DNA of 64,000 nucleotides, taken from Archivesica marissinica (lineage: Eukaryota; Mollusca; Bivalvia; Venerida; Vesicomyidae). How positions within the stretch are numbered: position 1 is the first letter of the stretch; each line of letters opens with the position of its first letter. The translations under genes were made by a program, and so were the position numbers. Under the pieces are notes generated by a model. It was not told the DNA's origin, ran no database searches, and worked only from the letters and a program-made list of their open reading frames with translations. Location: NCBI GenBank assembly GCA_014843695.1, contig CM026397.1:35685586-35749585 (forward strand), read 5' to 3'. Positions 44,796 to 56,700 of this stretch are shown here, one piece after another.

Positions 44796-45296
44796 GTGGT
44801 CGAGTGGTTAACCCATTCAACACCAAGTAACTGACATGGACTGGTCCATGATATTGTTAGACCAATAAAATGAATCAGAAGATTACATTTGGACCAGTTC
44901 ATTTATCAAAATGTGTAATTTTGTCTAAAAATAGTAATAATTATTACTGGCAAAAAGTGCAGATCCTGATGAGACGGCTCGTCATGAGCCGGCTCATCTG
45001 GATCTACACTTTTCATAAGCCTATTTAGAGGTCTGTGTTGTTGAAAGGGTTAAGGTCGCTGACTTGTATATCACTGTAACCTATCATCACTGATGGTCAC
45101 GGGTTCGAGCCCCGCTCAGATCGTGTCTCATTTATATGAAAAAGTTGGCAGTTTCTTACGGAGGTTGGTGCACCCAAGTACTGGTTAACCGTTGGAGCCT
45201 GCCCAGGAAAGGTGTTGTTAGGTACACTGCCCGCCGGCGATATAGCCCGAAATGGTGCTGATGCAGGCGTAAAGCCTGAAATATAACATAATAACA
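44796..45296 (+). mobile_element. SINE family A, probable parent copy, split by a MITE
   Basis: The head GTGGTCGAGTGG, B-box GGTTCGAGCCCCG and 3' end CCTGAAATATAACATAATAA match family A. A 9-bp duplication, TTGACGTTC, flanks it (44787-44795 and 45297-45305). The TTAA MITE at 44808-45053 cuts the A-box, so internal pol III transcription is probably lost. Confidence 0.88.
44808..45053 (+). mobile_element. TTAA-flanked MITE, copy 4 (nested in SINE)
   Basis: Termini TTAACCCATTCAACACC and GTTGTTGAAAGGGTTAA, with a central hairpin carrying one change (GGCTCGTCATGAGCC, which is a perfect palindrome apart from the loop-adjacent bases). It has the same insertion point as copy 3. Confidence 0.9.
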
Positions 45297-45305
45297 TTGA
45301 CGTTC

Positions 45306-46159
45306 AGGTTCTGTTGTATCACCTCTTCAAAGTAAAGATAATTTCTTGTATTACATAGCTGCATAGTATAGTGTGAATTACTTGTTTATTGTTGGTAGAG
45401 TTCTTGATTCTAGATCATTCATTCTTCTCACAGATAATATTAGACAGCATGTCGTTGCCACTGTTTTGTCTGTCTCTGCGTCCATCTGACTGGATGTCCA
45501 CAATATCTTGTTTCATTAGAAACCTTTCAACTGCCAAAAAATGCTAAGAAATATTTTTATTGTCGGGAAGATATTTGAATATTCCATATAATTCTATCAA
45601 AAACTCAAAATCACTCAAAATTCTTATAAAAATTGTCAAATTAACTATAATAACTATAATATTTCTGTTTTACGCATAAACGTCATCTTCTTCCTGTAAG
45701 GCCATGCAAATATGACGATGACTCATTCAGTTATTGTTATCGGCCACTGTACATTCATGGGCGTTTTCACAAATGAAACTATTTGCACTTGAACTGCTTT
45801 CCATTGAAGGGTGTTTGTTTTTCAAATGATTATTCAGATTGATGTTGTACCCGAATATGTTAATCCAATGTTCATAGATTACACCTTGCAGTTTTCTTAT
45901 TCTCAGAGCGATTGAAGTCTTTCCAAATGTGTGGCTGAGCCGGCGGCATTTTTGAGGACAATATTATAAAAATCGTACTTTAAATATTACTTTTTGGTAA
46001 TATTGAGCAGTTAATTAAAAATGTAAGATACATGGGTGTTGATGTTGCTGCAATGTGTCTGTAACATTTCAAAGGAATATTCTCGCCTAAACAGTTTTTG
46101 ACATCATAATTAAACACGACCTACCTTAGCACCTACTGTAATTATCCGATTACATGGCA
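45306..46159. other. Intron, no feature recognised
   Basis: Unique AT-rich DNA. Candidate acceptors (for example TTCTTATTCTCAG near 45907) are followed by an early stop in the required frame, so no exon is called. Confidence 0.4.
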
Positions 46160-46393
46160 AAGTTTATACAAATTTATTTTAGCTCGATTGCGAAACAAGT
46201 TCTTACAACTTATATTAATCACTCTCGAGACCTCATTCCTGATGGAACCCATCGCCACGAGGGAGAGAGAAGAGGCAACTTGCAATTTAAATGCCTTGCC
46301 TAAGGGCACAATCCTAACTGCTCCAGCAGGGCTCGAACTCCGGACCATTCGCACCTGAAGTGACCGCGCATCCACTGCGCTATCACGACTTCC
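46160..46393 (-). mobile_element. tRNA-derived SINE, family B
   Basis: On the minus strand: head GGAAGTCGTGATAGCGCAGT, B-box GAGTTCGAGCCC, body AGGCAAGGCATTTAAATTGC, and tail with AGCTAAAATAAATTTGTATA. This is the complete form of the sequence running off the window end at 63791. Confidence 0.85.
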
Positions 46394-46540
46394 AGGAATA
46401 GTATTCGAATATTTAAACGTCCGAGCAAATATTTGTTGCCATCCCTACATCTTATGTATGGATACTATAACAGCTACTGTAAATCTATCAAAATGCCACT
46501 ACTAGAACCCACAATGAAATTTAAACACAAAAGGAGTCGC

Positions 46541-46785
46541 TTAACCCTTTCAACACCAAGTAACTGACATGGACTGGTCCATGATATTTTTAGACCAATA
46601 AATCAATAACAAAATTATATTTGGATCAGTTCATTTATCAAAATGGGTAATCTTTTTTCTAAAAATAGTTATATTACTTGAAAAAAAGTGCAGATCCTGA
46701 TGAGACGGCTCGTCACGAGCCGGCTCATCTGGATCTACACTTTTTTGTAAGCCAATGTAGTGGTCTGTGGTGTTGAAAGGGTTAA
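46541..46785 (+). mobile_element. TTAA-flanked MITE, copy 5
   Basis: Begins TTAACCCTTTCAACACC and ends GGTGTTGAAAGGGTTAA, a perfect 17-bp inverted repeat, with the unmodified central hairpin GACGGCTCGTCACGAGCCG. It is the best-preserved copy. Confidence 0.92.
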
Positions 46786-46835
46786 AGACACAGACATATT
46801 TAGACTTTTATATGAACAATTTACTGGCTATAAAC

Positions 46836-46880
46836 ATTTTTGTAAGCCAATTTAGAGGTCTGTGGTGTTGAAAGGGTTAA
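46836..46880 (+). mobile_element. Terminal fragment of TTAA MITE
   Basis: Only the right end, from TTTTTGTAAGCCAATTTAGA through GGTGTTGAAAGGGTTAA, repeats the end of copy 5 about 95 bp upstream. Confidence 0.8.
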
Positions 46881-47092
46881 GATTCACAAATTGGCAATTT
46901 AGGCCAAAGGATGGATTCTCTCTTACGACCATTATCGGGGTAGACATTTTAGCATAAGAGCATTTTGAATTGTTTAGCACGTACCTATTTAGATCTTGTA
47001 TATCAAAGGTCAAGGTCACACTTAGATTCAATAGTCGATTCATTTTTCACTACTGACTTGCTAAGTACATTTATTGGTAGAAGTAATGGATA

Positions 47093-47412
47093 TACAGTCA
47101 AACCTGTGTTACTGGTCACCTCCATTAAGCAGCCAACCTGTAGTGAGCAGCCCTTGGGCAAGGCATTTCAATTCCACGTTGCCTCTTCTCTCTCCCTCGT
47201 GGCGATGGATTCCATCAGGAATGAGGTCTCGAGAGTGATTAATATAAGTTGTAATAACTTGTTTTGCAATCGAGCTAAAATAAATTTGTATAAACTATTA
47301 AGCAACCAGTTTCTAGATACCCAATATGCCGTTCTACTATACAGTTGACCTCTATTAACCAGCCACTTTCTGTGAGTCCCATGACTGGCTGCTTAAGACA
47401 GGTTTGACCGTA
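47093..47412. mobile_element. Mariner-like MITE interrupted by SINE B
   Basis: Termini TACAGTCAAACCTGTGTTA and ACAGGTTTGACCGTA match 29821-30002. The middle is split by a SINE B fragment at about 47151-47300. Confidence 0.82.
47151..47300 (+). mobile_element. SINE family B, 5'-truncated, nested
   Basis: Starts in the body at CCCTTGGGCAAGGCATTTCA and runs to AAAATAAATTTGTATAAA. The tRNA-like head is missing, consistent with 5' truncation on insertion into the MITE. Confidence 0.8.
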
Positions 47413-47704
47413 GACCGAGTAGGAGGGTCGTGTTTCTAACCAAATATTCTCAATCATTTCAGTTTGTCCAGATTTAATACCCTAGCATTTCTAATATGAT
47501 AAGCCGATGATATAACTGTGTTATTATTACATCTTATGCTACTATACCACCAATGACCCTCTTCAGTGGGGATATCAATTCGACTAATTCCTTGTTTACA
47601 ATACTATTATAGAAAATAAGCTCAGATATTTGGGCACAATACAAATAAACTGTTAGCACGCACGCTTCTTCTCACCAATGCAACCCGAGTTTGATCCTCG
47701 GACC

Positions 47705-50700
47705 GAGAAGTATGTGAGATGGTACAGTAGTCGCTAGGTCAGACAGGTTGGTTTTCTCTGGTCACTATGTGAGATGGTACAGTGGTCGTTAGTTCAGACA
47801 GGTTGGTTTTCTCTGGTCACTATGTGAGATGCTATAGTGGTCACTAGGTCAGACAGGTTGGTTTTCTCTGGTCACTATGTGAGATGGGACAGTGGTCGCT
47901 AGGTCAGCCAGGTTGGTTTTCTCTGGTCACTATGTGAGATGCTATAGTGGTCACTAGGTCAGACAGGTTGGTTTTCTCTGGTCACTATGTGAGATGGTAC
48001 AGTGATCGCTAGGTCAGACAGGTTGGTTTTCTCTGGTCACTATGTGAGATGGTATAGTGGTCGCTAGGTCAGACAGGTTGGTTTTCTCTGGTCACTATAC
48101 GAGATGGTACAGTGGTCGCTAGGTCAGATAGGTTGGTTTTCTCTGGTCACTATGTGAGATGGTATAGTGGTCGCTAGGTCAGACAGGTTGGTTTTCTCTG
48201 GTCACTATGTGAGATGGTATAGTGGTCATTAGGTCAGACAGGTTGGTTTTGTCTGGTCACTATGTGAGATGGTACAAGGTCAGACAGGTTGGTTTTCTCT
48301 GGTCACTATGTGAGATGGTATAGTGGTCATTAGGTCAGACAGGTTGGTTTTCTCTGGTCACTATGTGAGATGGTATAGTGGTCATTAGGTCAGACAGGTT
48401 GGTTTTCTCTGGTCACTATGTGAGATGGTATAGTGGTCACTAGGTCAGACAGGTTGGTTTTCTCTGGTCACTATGTGAGATGGTATAGTGGTTGCTAGGT
48501 CAGACAGGTTGGTTTTCTCTTATCGCTATGTGAGATGGTATAGTTGTCACTAGGTCAGACAGGTTGGTTTTCTCTGGTCACTATGTGAGATGGTACAGTG
48601 GTCGCTATGTCAGACAGGTTGGTTTTCTCTTGTCACTATGTGAGATGGTATAGTGGTCGCTAGGTCAGACAGGTTGGATTTCTCTGGTCACTATGTGAGA
48701 TGGTACAGTGGTCGCTAGGTCAGACAGGTTGGTTTTCTCTGGTCACTATGTGAGATGGGACAGTGGTCACTAGGTCAGACAGGTTGGTTTTCTCTGGTCA
48801 CTATGTGAGATGGGACAGTGGTCGCTAGGTCAGACAGGTTGGTTTTCTCTGGTCACTATGTGAGATGGTATAGTGGTCACTAGGTCAGACAGGTTGGTTT
48901 TGTCTGGTCACTATGTGAGATGGTATAGTGGTTGCTAGGTTAGACAGGTTGGTTTTCTCTTGTCGCTATGTGAGATGGTACAGTGGTTGCTAGGTCAGAC
49001 AGGTTGGTTTTCTCTGGTCACTATGTGAGATGGTACAGTGGTCGCTAGGTCAGACAGGTTGGTTTTCTCTGGTCACTATGTGAGATGGTACAGTGGTCGC
49101 TAGGTCAGACAGGTTGGTTTTGTCTGGTCACTATGTGAGATGGTATAGTGGTCACTAGGTCAGACAGGTTGGTTTTCTCTTGGTCACTATGTGAGATGGT
49201 ATAGTGGTCACTAGGTCAGACAGGTTGGTTTTCTCTGGTCAATATGTGAGATGGTACAGTGGTCGCTAGGTCAGACAGGTTGGTTTTCTCTGGTCACTAT
49301 GTGAGATGGTATAGTGGTCGCTAGGTCAGACAGGTTGGTTTTCGCTGGTCACTATGTGAGATGGTATAGTGGTCGCTAGGTCAGACAGGTTGGTTTTCTC
49401 TGGTCACTATGTGAGATGGTACAGTGGTCGCTATGTCAGACAGCTTGGTTTTCTCTGGTCACTATGTGAGATGGTATAGTGGTCGCTAGGTCAGACAGGT
49501 TGGTTTTCTCTGGTCACTATGTGAGATAGTATAGTGGTCATTAGGTCAGACAGGTTGGTTTTGTCTGGTCACTATGTGAGATGGTACAAGGTCAGACAGG
49601 TTGGTTTTCTCTGGTCACTATGTGAGATGGTATAGTGGTCATTAGGTCAGACAGGTTGGTTTTCTCTGGTCACTATGTGAGATGGTATAGTGGTCATTAG
49701 GTCAGACAGGTTGGTTTTCTCTGGTCACTATGTGAGATGGTATAGTGGTCACTAGGTCAGACAGGTTGGTTTTCTCTGGTCACTATGTGAGATGGTATAG
49801 TGGTTGCTAGGTCAGACAGGTTGGTTTTCTCTTATCGCTATGTGAGATGGTATAGTGGTTGCTAGGTCAGACAGGTTGGTTTTCTCTTATCGCTATGTGA
49901 GATGGTATAGTTGTCACTAGGTCAGACAGGTTGGTTTTCTCTGGTCACTATGTGAGATGGTACAGTGGTCGCTATGTCAGACAGGTTGGTTTTCTCTTGT
50001 CACTATGTGAGATGGTATAGTGGTCGCTAGGTCAGACAGGTTGGATTTCTCTGGTCACTATGTGAGATGGTACAGTGGTCACTAGGTCAGACAGGTTGGT
50101 TTTCTCTGGTCACTATGTGAGATGGGACAGTGGTCACTAGGTCAGACAGGTTGGTTTTCTCTGGTCACTATGTGAGATGGGACAGTGGTCGCTAGGTCAG
50201 ACAGGTTGGTTTTCTCTGGTCACTATGTGAGATGGTATAGTTGTCACTAGGTCAGACAGGTTGGTTTTGTCTGGTCACTATGTGAGATGGTATAGTGGTT
50301 GCTAGGTTAGACAGGTTGGTTTTCTCTTGTCGCTATGTGAGATGGTACAGTGGTTGCTAGGTCAGACAGGTTGGTTTTCTCTGGTCACTATGTGAGATGG
50401 TACAGTGGTCACTAGGTCAGACAGGTTGGTTTTCTCTGGTCACTATGTGAGATGGTATAGTGGTTGCTAGGTCAGACAGGTTGGTTTTCTCTGGTCACTA
50501 TGTGAGATGGTACAGTGGTCGCTAGGTCAGACAGGTTGGTTTTCTCTGGTCACTATGTGAGATGGTACAGTGGTCGCCAGGTCAGACAGGTTGGTTTTCT
50601 CTGGTCAATATGTGAGATGGTACAGTGGTCGCTAGGTTAGACAGGTTGGTTTTCTCTGGTCACTATGTGAGATGGTATAGTGGTCACTAGGTCAGACAGG

Positions 50701-53700
50701 TTGGTTTTCTCTTGTCGCTATGTGAGATGGTATAGTGGTCGCTAGGTCAGACAGGTTGGTTTTCTCTGGTCACTATGTGAGATGGTACAGTGGTCGCTAG
50801 GTCAGACAGGTTGGTTTTCTCTGGTCACTATGTGAGATGGTATAGTGGTCGCTAGGTCAGACAGGTTGGTTTTCTCTGGTCACTATGTGAGATGGTATAG
50901 TGGTCACTAGGTCAGACAGGTTGGTTTTCTCTTGGTCACTATGTGAGATGGTATAGTGGTCGCTAGGTCAGACAGGTTGGTTTTCTCTTGTCACTATGTG
51001 AGATGGTATAGTGGTTGCTAGGTCAGACAGGTTGGTTTTCTCTGGTCACTATGTGAGATGGTACAGTGGTCGCTATGTCAGACAGGTTGGTTTTCTCTGG
51101 TCACTATGTGAGATGGTATAGTGGTTGCTAGGTCAGACAGGTTGGTTTTCTCTGGTCACTATGTGAGATGGTATAGTGGTTGCTAGGTCAGACAGGTTGG
51201 TTTTCTCTGGTCACTATGTGAGATGGTATAGTGGTTGCTAGGTCAGACAGGTTGGTTTTCTCTTGTCACTATGTGAGATGGTACAGTGGTTGCTAGGTCA
51301 GACAGGTTGGTTTTCTCTGGTCACTATGTGAGATGGTATAGTGGTTGCTAGGTCAGACAGGTTGGTTTTCTCTGGTCACTATGTGAGATGGTATAGTGGC
51401 TGCTAGGTCAGACAGGTTGGTTTTCTCTGGTCACTATGTGAGATGGTACAGTGGTCGCTATGTCAGACAGGTTGGGTTTCTCTGGTCACTATGTGAGATG
51501 GGACAGTGGTCGCTAGGTCAGACAGGTTGGTTTTCTCTGGTCACTATGTGAGATGGTACAGTGGTCGCTAGGTCAGACAGGTTGGTTTTCTCTGGTCACT
51601 ATGTGAGATGGTATAGTGGTCGCTAGGTCAGACAGGTTGGTTTTCTCTGGTCACTATGTGAGATGGTATAGTGGTCACTAGGTCAGACAGGTTGGTTTTC
51701 TCTGGTCACTATGTGAGATGGTATAGTGGTTGCTAGGTCAGACAGGTTGGTTTTCTCTTGTCACTATGTGAGATGGTATAGTGGTCACTAGGTCAGACAG
51801 GTTGGTTTTCTCTGGTCACTATGTGAGATGGTACAGTGGTCGCTATGTCAGACAGGTTGGTTTTCTCTTGTCACTATGTGAGATGGTATAGTGGTCGCTA
51901 GGTCAGACAGGTTGGTTTTCTCTGGTCACTATGTGAGATGGTACAGTGGTCGCTATGTCAGACAGGTTGGTTTTCTCTTGTCACTATGTGAGATGGGATA
52001 GTGGTCGCTAGGTCAGACAGGTTGGTTTTCTCTGGTCACTATGTGAGATGGGACAGTGGTCGCTAGGTCAGACAGGTTGGTTTTCTCTGGTCACTATGTG
52101 AGATGGTATAGTGGTCATTAGGTCAGACAGGTTGGTTTTCTCTGGTCACTATGTGAGATGGTATAGTGGTCACTAGGTCAGACAGGTTGGTTTTCTCTGG
52201 TCACTATGTGAGATGGTATAGTGGTCGCTAGGTCAGACAGGTTGGTTTTCTCTTATCGCTATGTGAGATGGTATTGTTGTAAGTTTGGTTTTTTTGTGTG
52301 ATAGGTCAGAGGTTGGTTTTCTCTGGTCACTATGTGAGATGGTATAGTGGTCGCTAGGTCAGACAGGTTGGTTTTCTCTTGTCACTATGTGAGATGGTAT
52401 AGTGGTCGCTAGGTCAGACAGGTTGGTTTTCTCTGGTCACTATGTGAGATGGTATAGTGGTCGCTAGGTCAGACAGTTTGGTTTTCTCTGGTCACTATGT
52501 GAGATGGTTAGTGGTTGCTAGGTCAGACAGGTTGGTTTTTCTCTGGTCACTATGTGAGATGGTATAGTGGTCGCTAGTCAGACAGGTTGGTTTTCTCTGG
52601 TCACTATGTGAGATGGTATAGTGGTCGCTAGGTCAGACAGGTTGGTTTTCTCTGGTCACTATGTGAGATGGTATAGTGGTCGCTAGGTCAGACAGGTTGG
52701 TTTTCTCTGGTCACTATGTGAGATGGTATAGTGGTTGCTAGATCAGACAGGTTGGTTTTCTCTGGTCACTATGTGAGATGGTACAGTGGTCGCTAGGTCA
52801 GACAGGTTGGTTTTCTCTGGTCTCTATGTGAGATGGTACAGTGGTCGCTAGGTCAGACAGGTTGGTTTTGTCTGGTCACTATGTGAGATGGTATAGTGGT
52901 CACTAGGTCAGACAGGTTGGTTTTCTCTTGGTCACTATGTGAGATGGTATAGTGGTCGCCAGGTCAGACAGGTTGGTTTTCTCTGGTCAATATGTGAGAT
53001 GGTACAGTGGTCGCTAGGTTAGACAGGTTGGTTTTCTCTGGTCACTATGTGAGATGGTATAGTGGTCACTAGGTCAGACAGGTTGGTTTTCTCTTGTCGC
53101 TATGTGAGATGGTATAGTGGTCGCTAGGTCAGACAGGTTGGTTTTCTCTGGTCACTATGTGAGATGGTACAGTGGTCGCTAGGTCAGACAGGTTAGTTTT
53201 CTCTGGTCACTATGTGAGATGGTATAGTGGTTGCTAGGTCAGACAGGTTGGTTTTCTCTGGTCACTATGTGAGATGGTATAGTGGTCACTATGTCAGACA
53301 GGTTGGATTTCTCTTGGTCACTATGTGAGATGGTATAGTGGTCACTAGGTCAGACAGGTTGGTTTTCTCTTGTCACTATGTGAGATGGTATAGTGGTTGC
53401 TAGGTCAGACAGGTTGGTTTTCTCTGGTCACTATGTGAGATGGTACAGTGGTCGCTATGTCAGACAGGTTGGTTTTCTCTGGTCACTATGTGAGATGGTA
53501 CAGTGGTTGCTAGGTCAGACAGGTTGGTTTTCTCTGGTCACTATGTGAGAAGGTATAGTGGTTGCTAGGTCAGACAGGTTGGTTTTCTCTGGTCACTATG
53601 TGAGATGGTATAGTGGTTGCTAGGTCAGACAGGTTGGTTTTCTCTTGTCACTATGTGAGATGGTACAGTGGTTGCTAGGTCAGACAGGTTGGTTTTCTCT

Positions 53701-56700
53701 GGTCACTATGTGAGATGGTATAGTGGTTGCTAGGTCAGACAGGTTGGTTTTCTCTGGTCACTATGTGAGATGGTATAGTGGTTGCTAGGTCAGACAGGTT
53801 GGTTTTCTCTTGTCACTATGTGAGATGGTACAGTGGTTGCTAGGTCAGACAGGTTGGTTTTCTCTGGTCACTATGTGAGATGGTATAGTGGTTGCTAGGT
53901 CAGACAGGTTGGTTTTCTCTGGTCACTATGTGAGANNNNNNNNNNNNNNNNNNNNNNNNNNNNNNNNNNNNNNNNNNNNNNNNNNNNNNNNNNNNNNNNN
54001 NNNNNNNNNNNNNNNNNNNNNNNNNNNNNNNNNNNNNNNNNNNNNNNNNNNNNNNNNNNNNNNNNNNNNNNNNNNNNNNNNNNNNNNNNNNNNNNNNNNN
54101 NNNNNNNNNNNNNNNNNNNNNNNNNNNNNNNNNNNNNNNNNNNNNNNNNNNNNNNNNNNNNNNNNNNNNNNNNNNNNNNNNNNNNNNNNNNNNNNNNNNN
54201 NNNNNNNNNNNNNNNNNNNNNNNNNNNNNNNNNNNNNNNNNNNNNNNNNNNNNNNNNNNNNNNNNNNNNNNNNNNNNNNNNNNNNNNNNNNNNNNNNNNN
54301 NNNNNNNNNNNNNNNNNNNNNNNNNNNNNNNNNNNNNNNNNNNNNNNNNNNNNNNNNNNNNNNNNNNNNNNNNNNNNNNNNNNNNNNNNNNNNNNNNNNN
54401 NNNNNNNNNNNNNNNNNNNNNNNNNNNNNNNNNNNNNNNNNNNNNNNNNNNNNNNNNNNNNNNNNNNNNNNNNNNNNNNNNNNNNNNNNNNNNNNNNNNN
54501 NNNNNNNNNNNNNNNNNNNNNNNNNNNNNNNNNNNNNNNNNNNNNNNNNNNNNNNNNNNNNNNNNNNNNNNNNNNNNNNNNNNNNNNNNNNNNNNNNNNN
54601 NNNNNNNNNNNNNNNNNNNNNNNNNNNNNNNNNNNNNNNNNNNNNNNNNNNNNNNNNNNNNNNNNNNNNNNNNNNNNNNNNNNNNNNNNNNNNNNNNNNN
54701 NNNNNNNNNNNNNNNNNNNNNNNNNNNNNNNNNNNNNNNNNNNNNNNNNNNNNNNNNNNNNNNNNNNNNNNNNNNNNNNNNNNNNNNNNNNNNNNNNNNN
54801 NNNNNNNNNNNNNNNNNNNNNNNNNNNNNNNNNNNNNNNNNNNNNNNNNNNNNNNNNNNNNNNNNNNNNNNNNNNNNNNNNNNNNNNNNNNNNNNNNNNN
54901 NNNNNNNNNNNNNNNNNNNNNNNNNNNNNNNNNNNGTTGGTTTTCTCTGGTCACTATGTGAGATGGTATAGTGGCTGCTAGGTCAGACAGGTTGGTTTTC
55001 TCTGGTCACTATGTGAGATGGTACAGTGATCGCTATGTCAGACAGGTTGGTTTTCTCTGGTCACTATGTGAGATGGTACAGTGGTCGCTAGGTCAGACAG
55101 GTTGGTTTTCTCTGGTCACTATACGAGATGGTACAGTGGTCGCTAGGTCAGACAGGTTGGTTTTCTCTGGTCACTATGTGAGATGGTATAGTGGTCACTA
55201 GGTCAGACAGGTTGGTTTTCTCTGGTCACTATGTGAGATGGTATAGCGCACAACACCACCAAAAAGTCACTAGGTCAGACAGGTTGGTTTTCTCTGGTCA
55301 CTATGTGAGATGGTACAGTGGTCGCTAGGTCAGACAGGTTGGTTTTCTCTTGTCACTATGTGAGATGGTATAGTGGTCGCTAGGTCAACAGGTATTTCTC
55401 TGGTCACTATGTGAGATGGTACAGTGGTCGCTATGTCAGACAGGTTGGTTTTCTCTTGTCACTATGTGAGATGGTATAGTGGTCGCTAGGTCAGACAGGT
55501 TGGTTTTCTCTGGTCACTATGTGAGATGGGACAGTGGTCGCTAGGTCAGACAGGTTGGTTTTCTCTGGTCACTATGTGAGATGGTATAGTGGTCACTAGG
55601 TCAGACAGGTTGGTTTTGTCTGGTCACTATGTGAGATGGTATAGTGGTTGCTAGGTCAGACAGGTTGGTTTTCTCTTGTCGCTATGTGAGATGGTACAGT
55701 GGTTGCTAGGTCAGACAGGTTGGTTTTCTCTGGTCACTATGTGAGATGGTACAGTGGTCGCTATGTCAGACAGGTTGGTTTTCTCTGGTCACTATGTGAG
55801 ATGGTACAGTGGTCGCTAGGTCAGACAGGTTGGTTTTCTCTGGTCACTATGTGAGATGGTATAGTGGTTGCTAGGTCAGACAGGTTGGTTTTCTCTTGGT
55901 CACTATGTGAGATGGTATAGTGGTCGCTAGGTCAGACAGGTTGGTTTTCTCTGGTCACTATGTGAGATGGTACAGTGGTCGCTAGGTCAGACAGGTTGGT
56001 TTTCTCTGGTCACTATGTGAGATGGTATAGTGGTCGCTAGGTCAGACAGGTTGGTTTTCTCTGGTCACTATACGAGATGGTACAGTGGTCGCTAGGTCAG
56101 ACAGGTTGGTTTTCTCTGGTCACTATGTGAGATGGTACAGTGGTCGCTAGGTCAGACAGGTTGGTTTTCTCTGGTCACTATGTGAGATGGTACAGTGGTC
56201 GCTAGGTCAGACAGGTTGGTTTTCTCTGGTCACTATGTGAGATGGTATAGTGGTCACTAGGTCAGACAGGTTGGTTTTCTCTTGTCACTATGTGAGATGG
56301 TATAGTGGTCGCTAGGTCAGACAGGTTGGTTTTCTCTGGTCACTATGTGAGATGGTACAGTGGTCGCTAGGTCAGACAGGTTGGTTTTCTCTGGTCACTA
56401 TGTGAGATGGTATAGTGGTCGCTAGGTCAGACAGGTTGGTTTTCTCTGGTCACTATACGAGATGGTACAGTGGTCGCTAGGTCAGATAGGTTGGTTTTCT
56501 CTGGTCACTATGTGAGATGGTATAGTGGCCGCTAGGTCAGACAGGTTGGTTTTCTCTGGTCACTATGTGAGATGGTACAGTGGTCACTAGGTCAGACAGG
56601 TTGGTTTTCTCTGGTCACTATGTGAGATGGTACAAGGTCAGACAGGTTGGTTTTCTCTGGTCACTATGTGAGATGGTACAGTGGTCATTAGGTCAGACAG

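Noticed and set aside
45890..45960. Next exon after 44261, following the TTCTTATTCTCAG acceptor
   Set aside because: In the phase left by exon 44162 the sequence reaches TGA at the third codon.
53888..54961. Long frames across 53936-54935
   Set aside because: They consist of N placeholders and satellite sequence.
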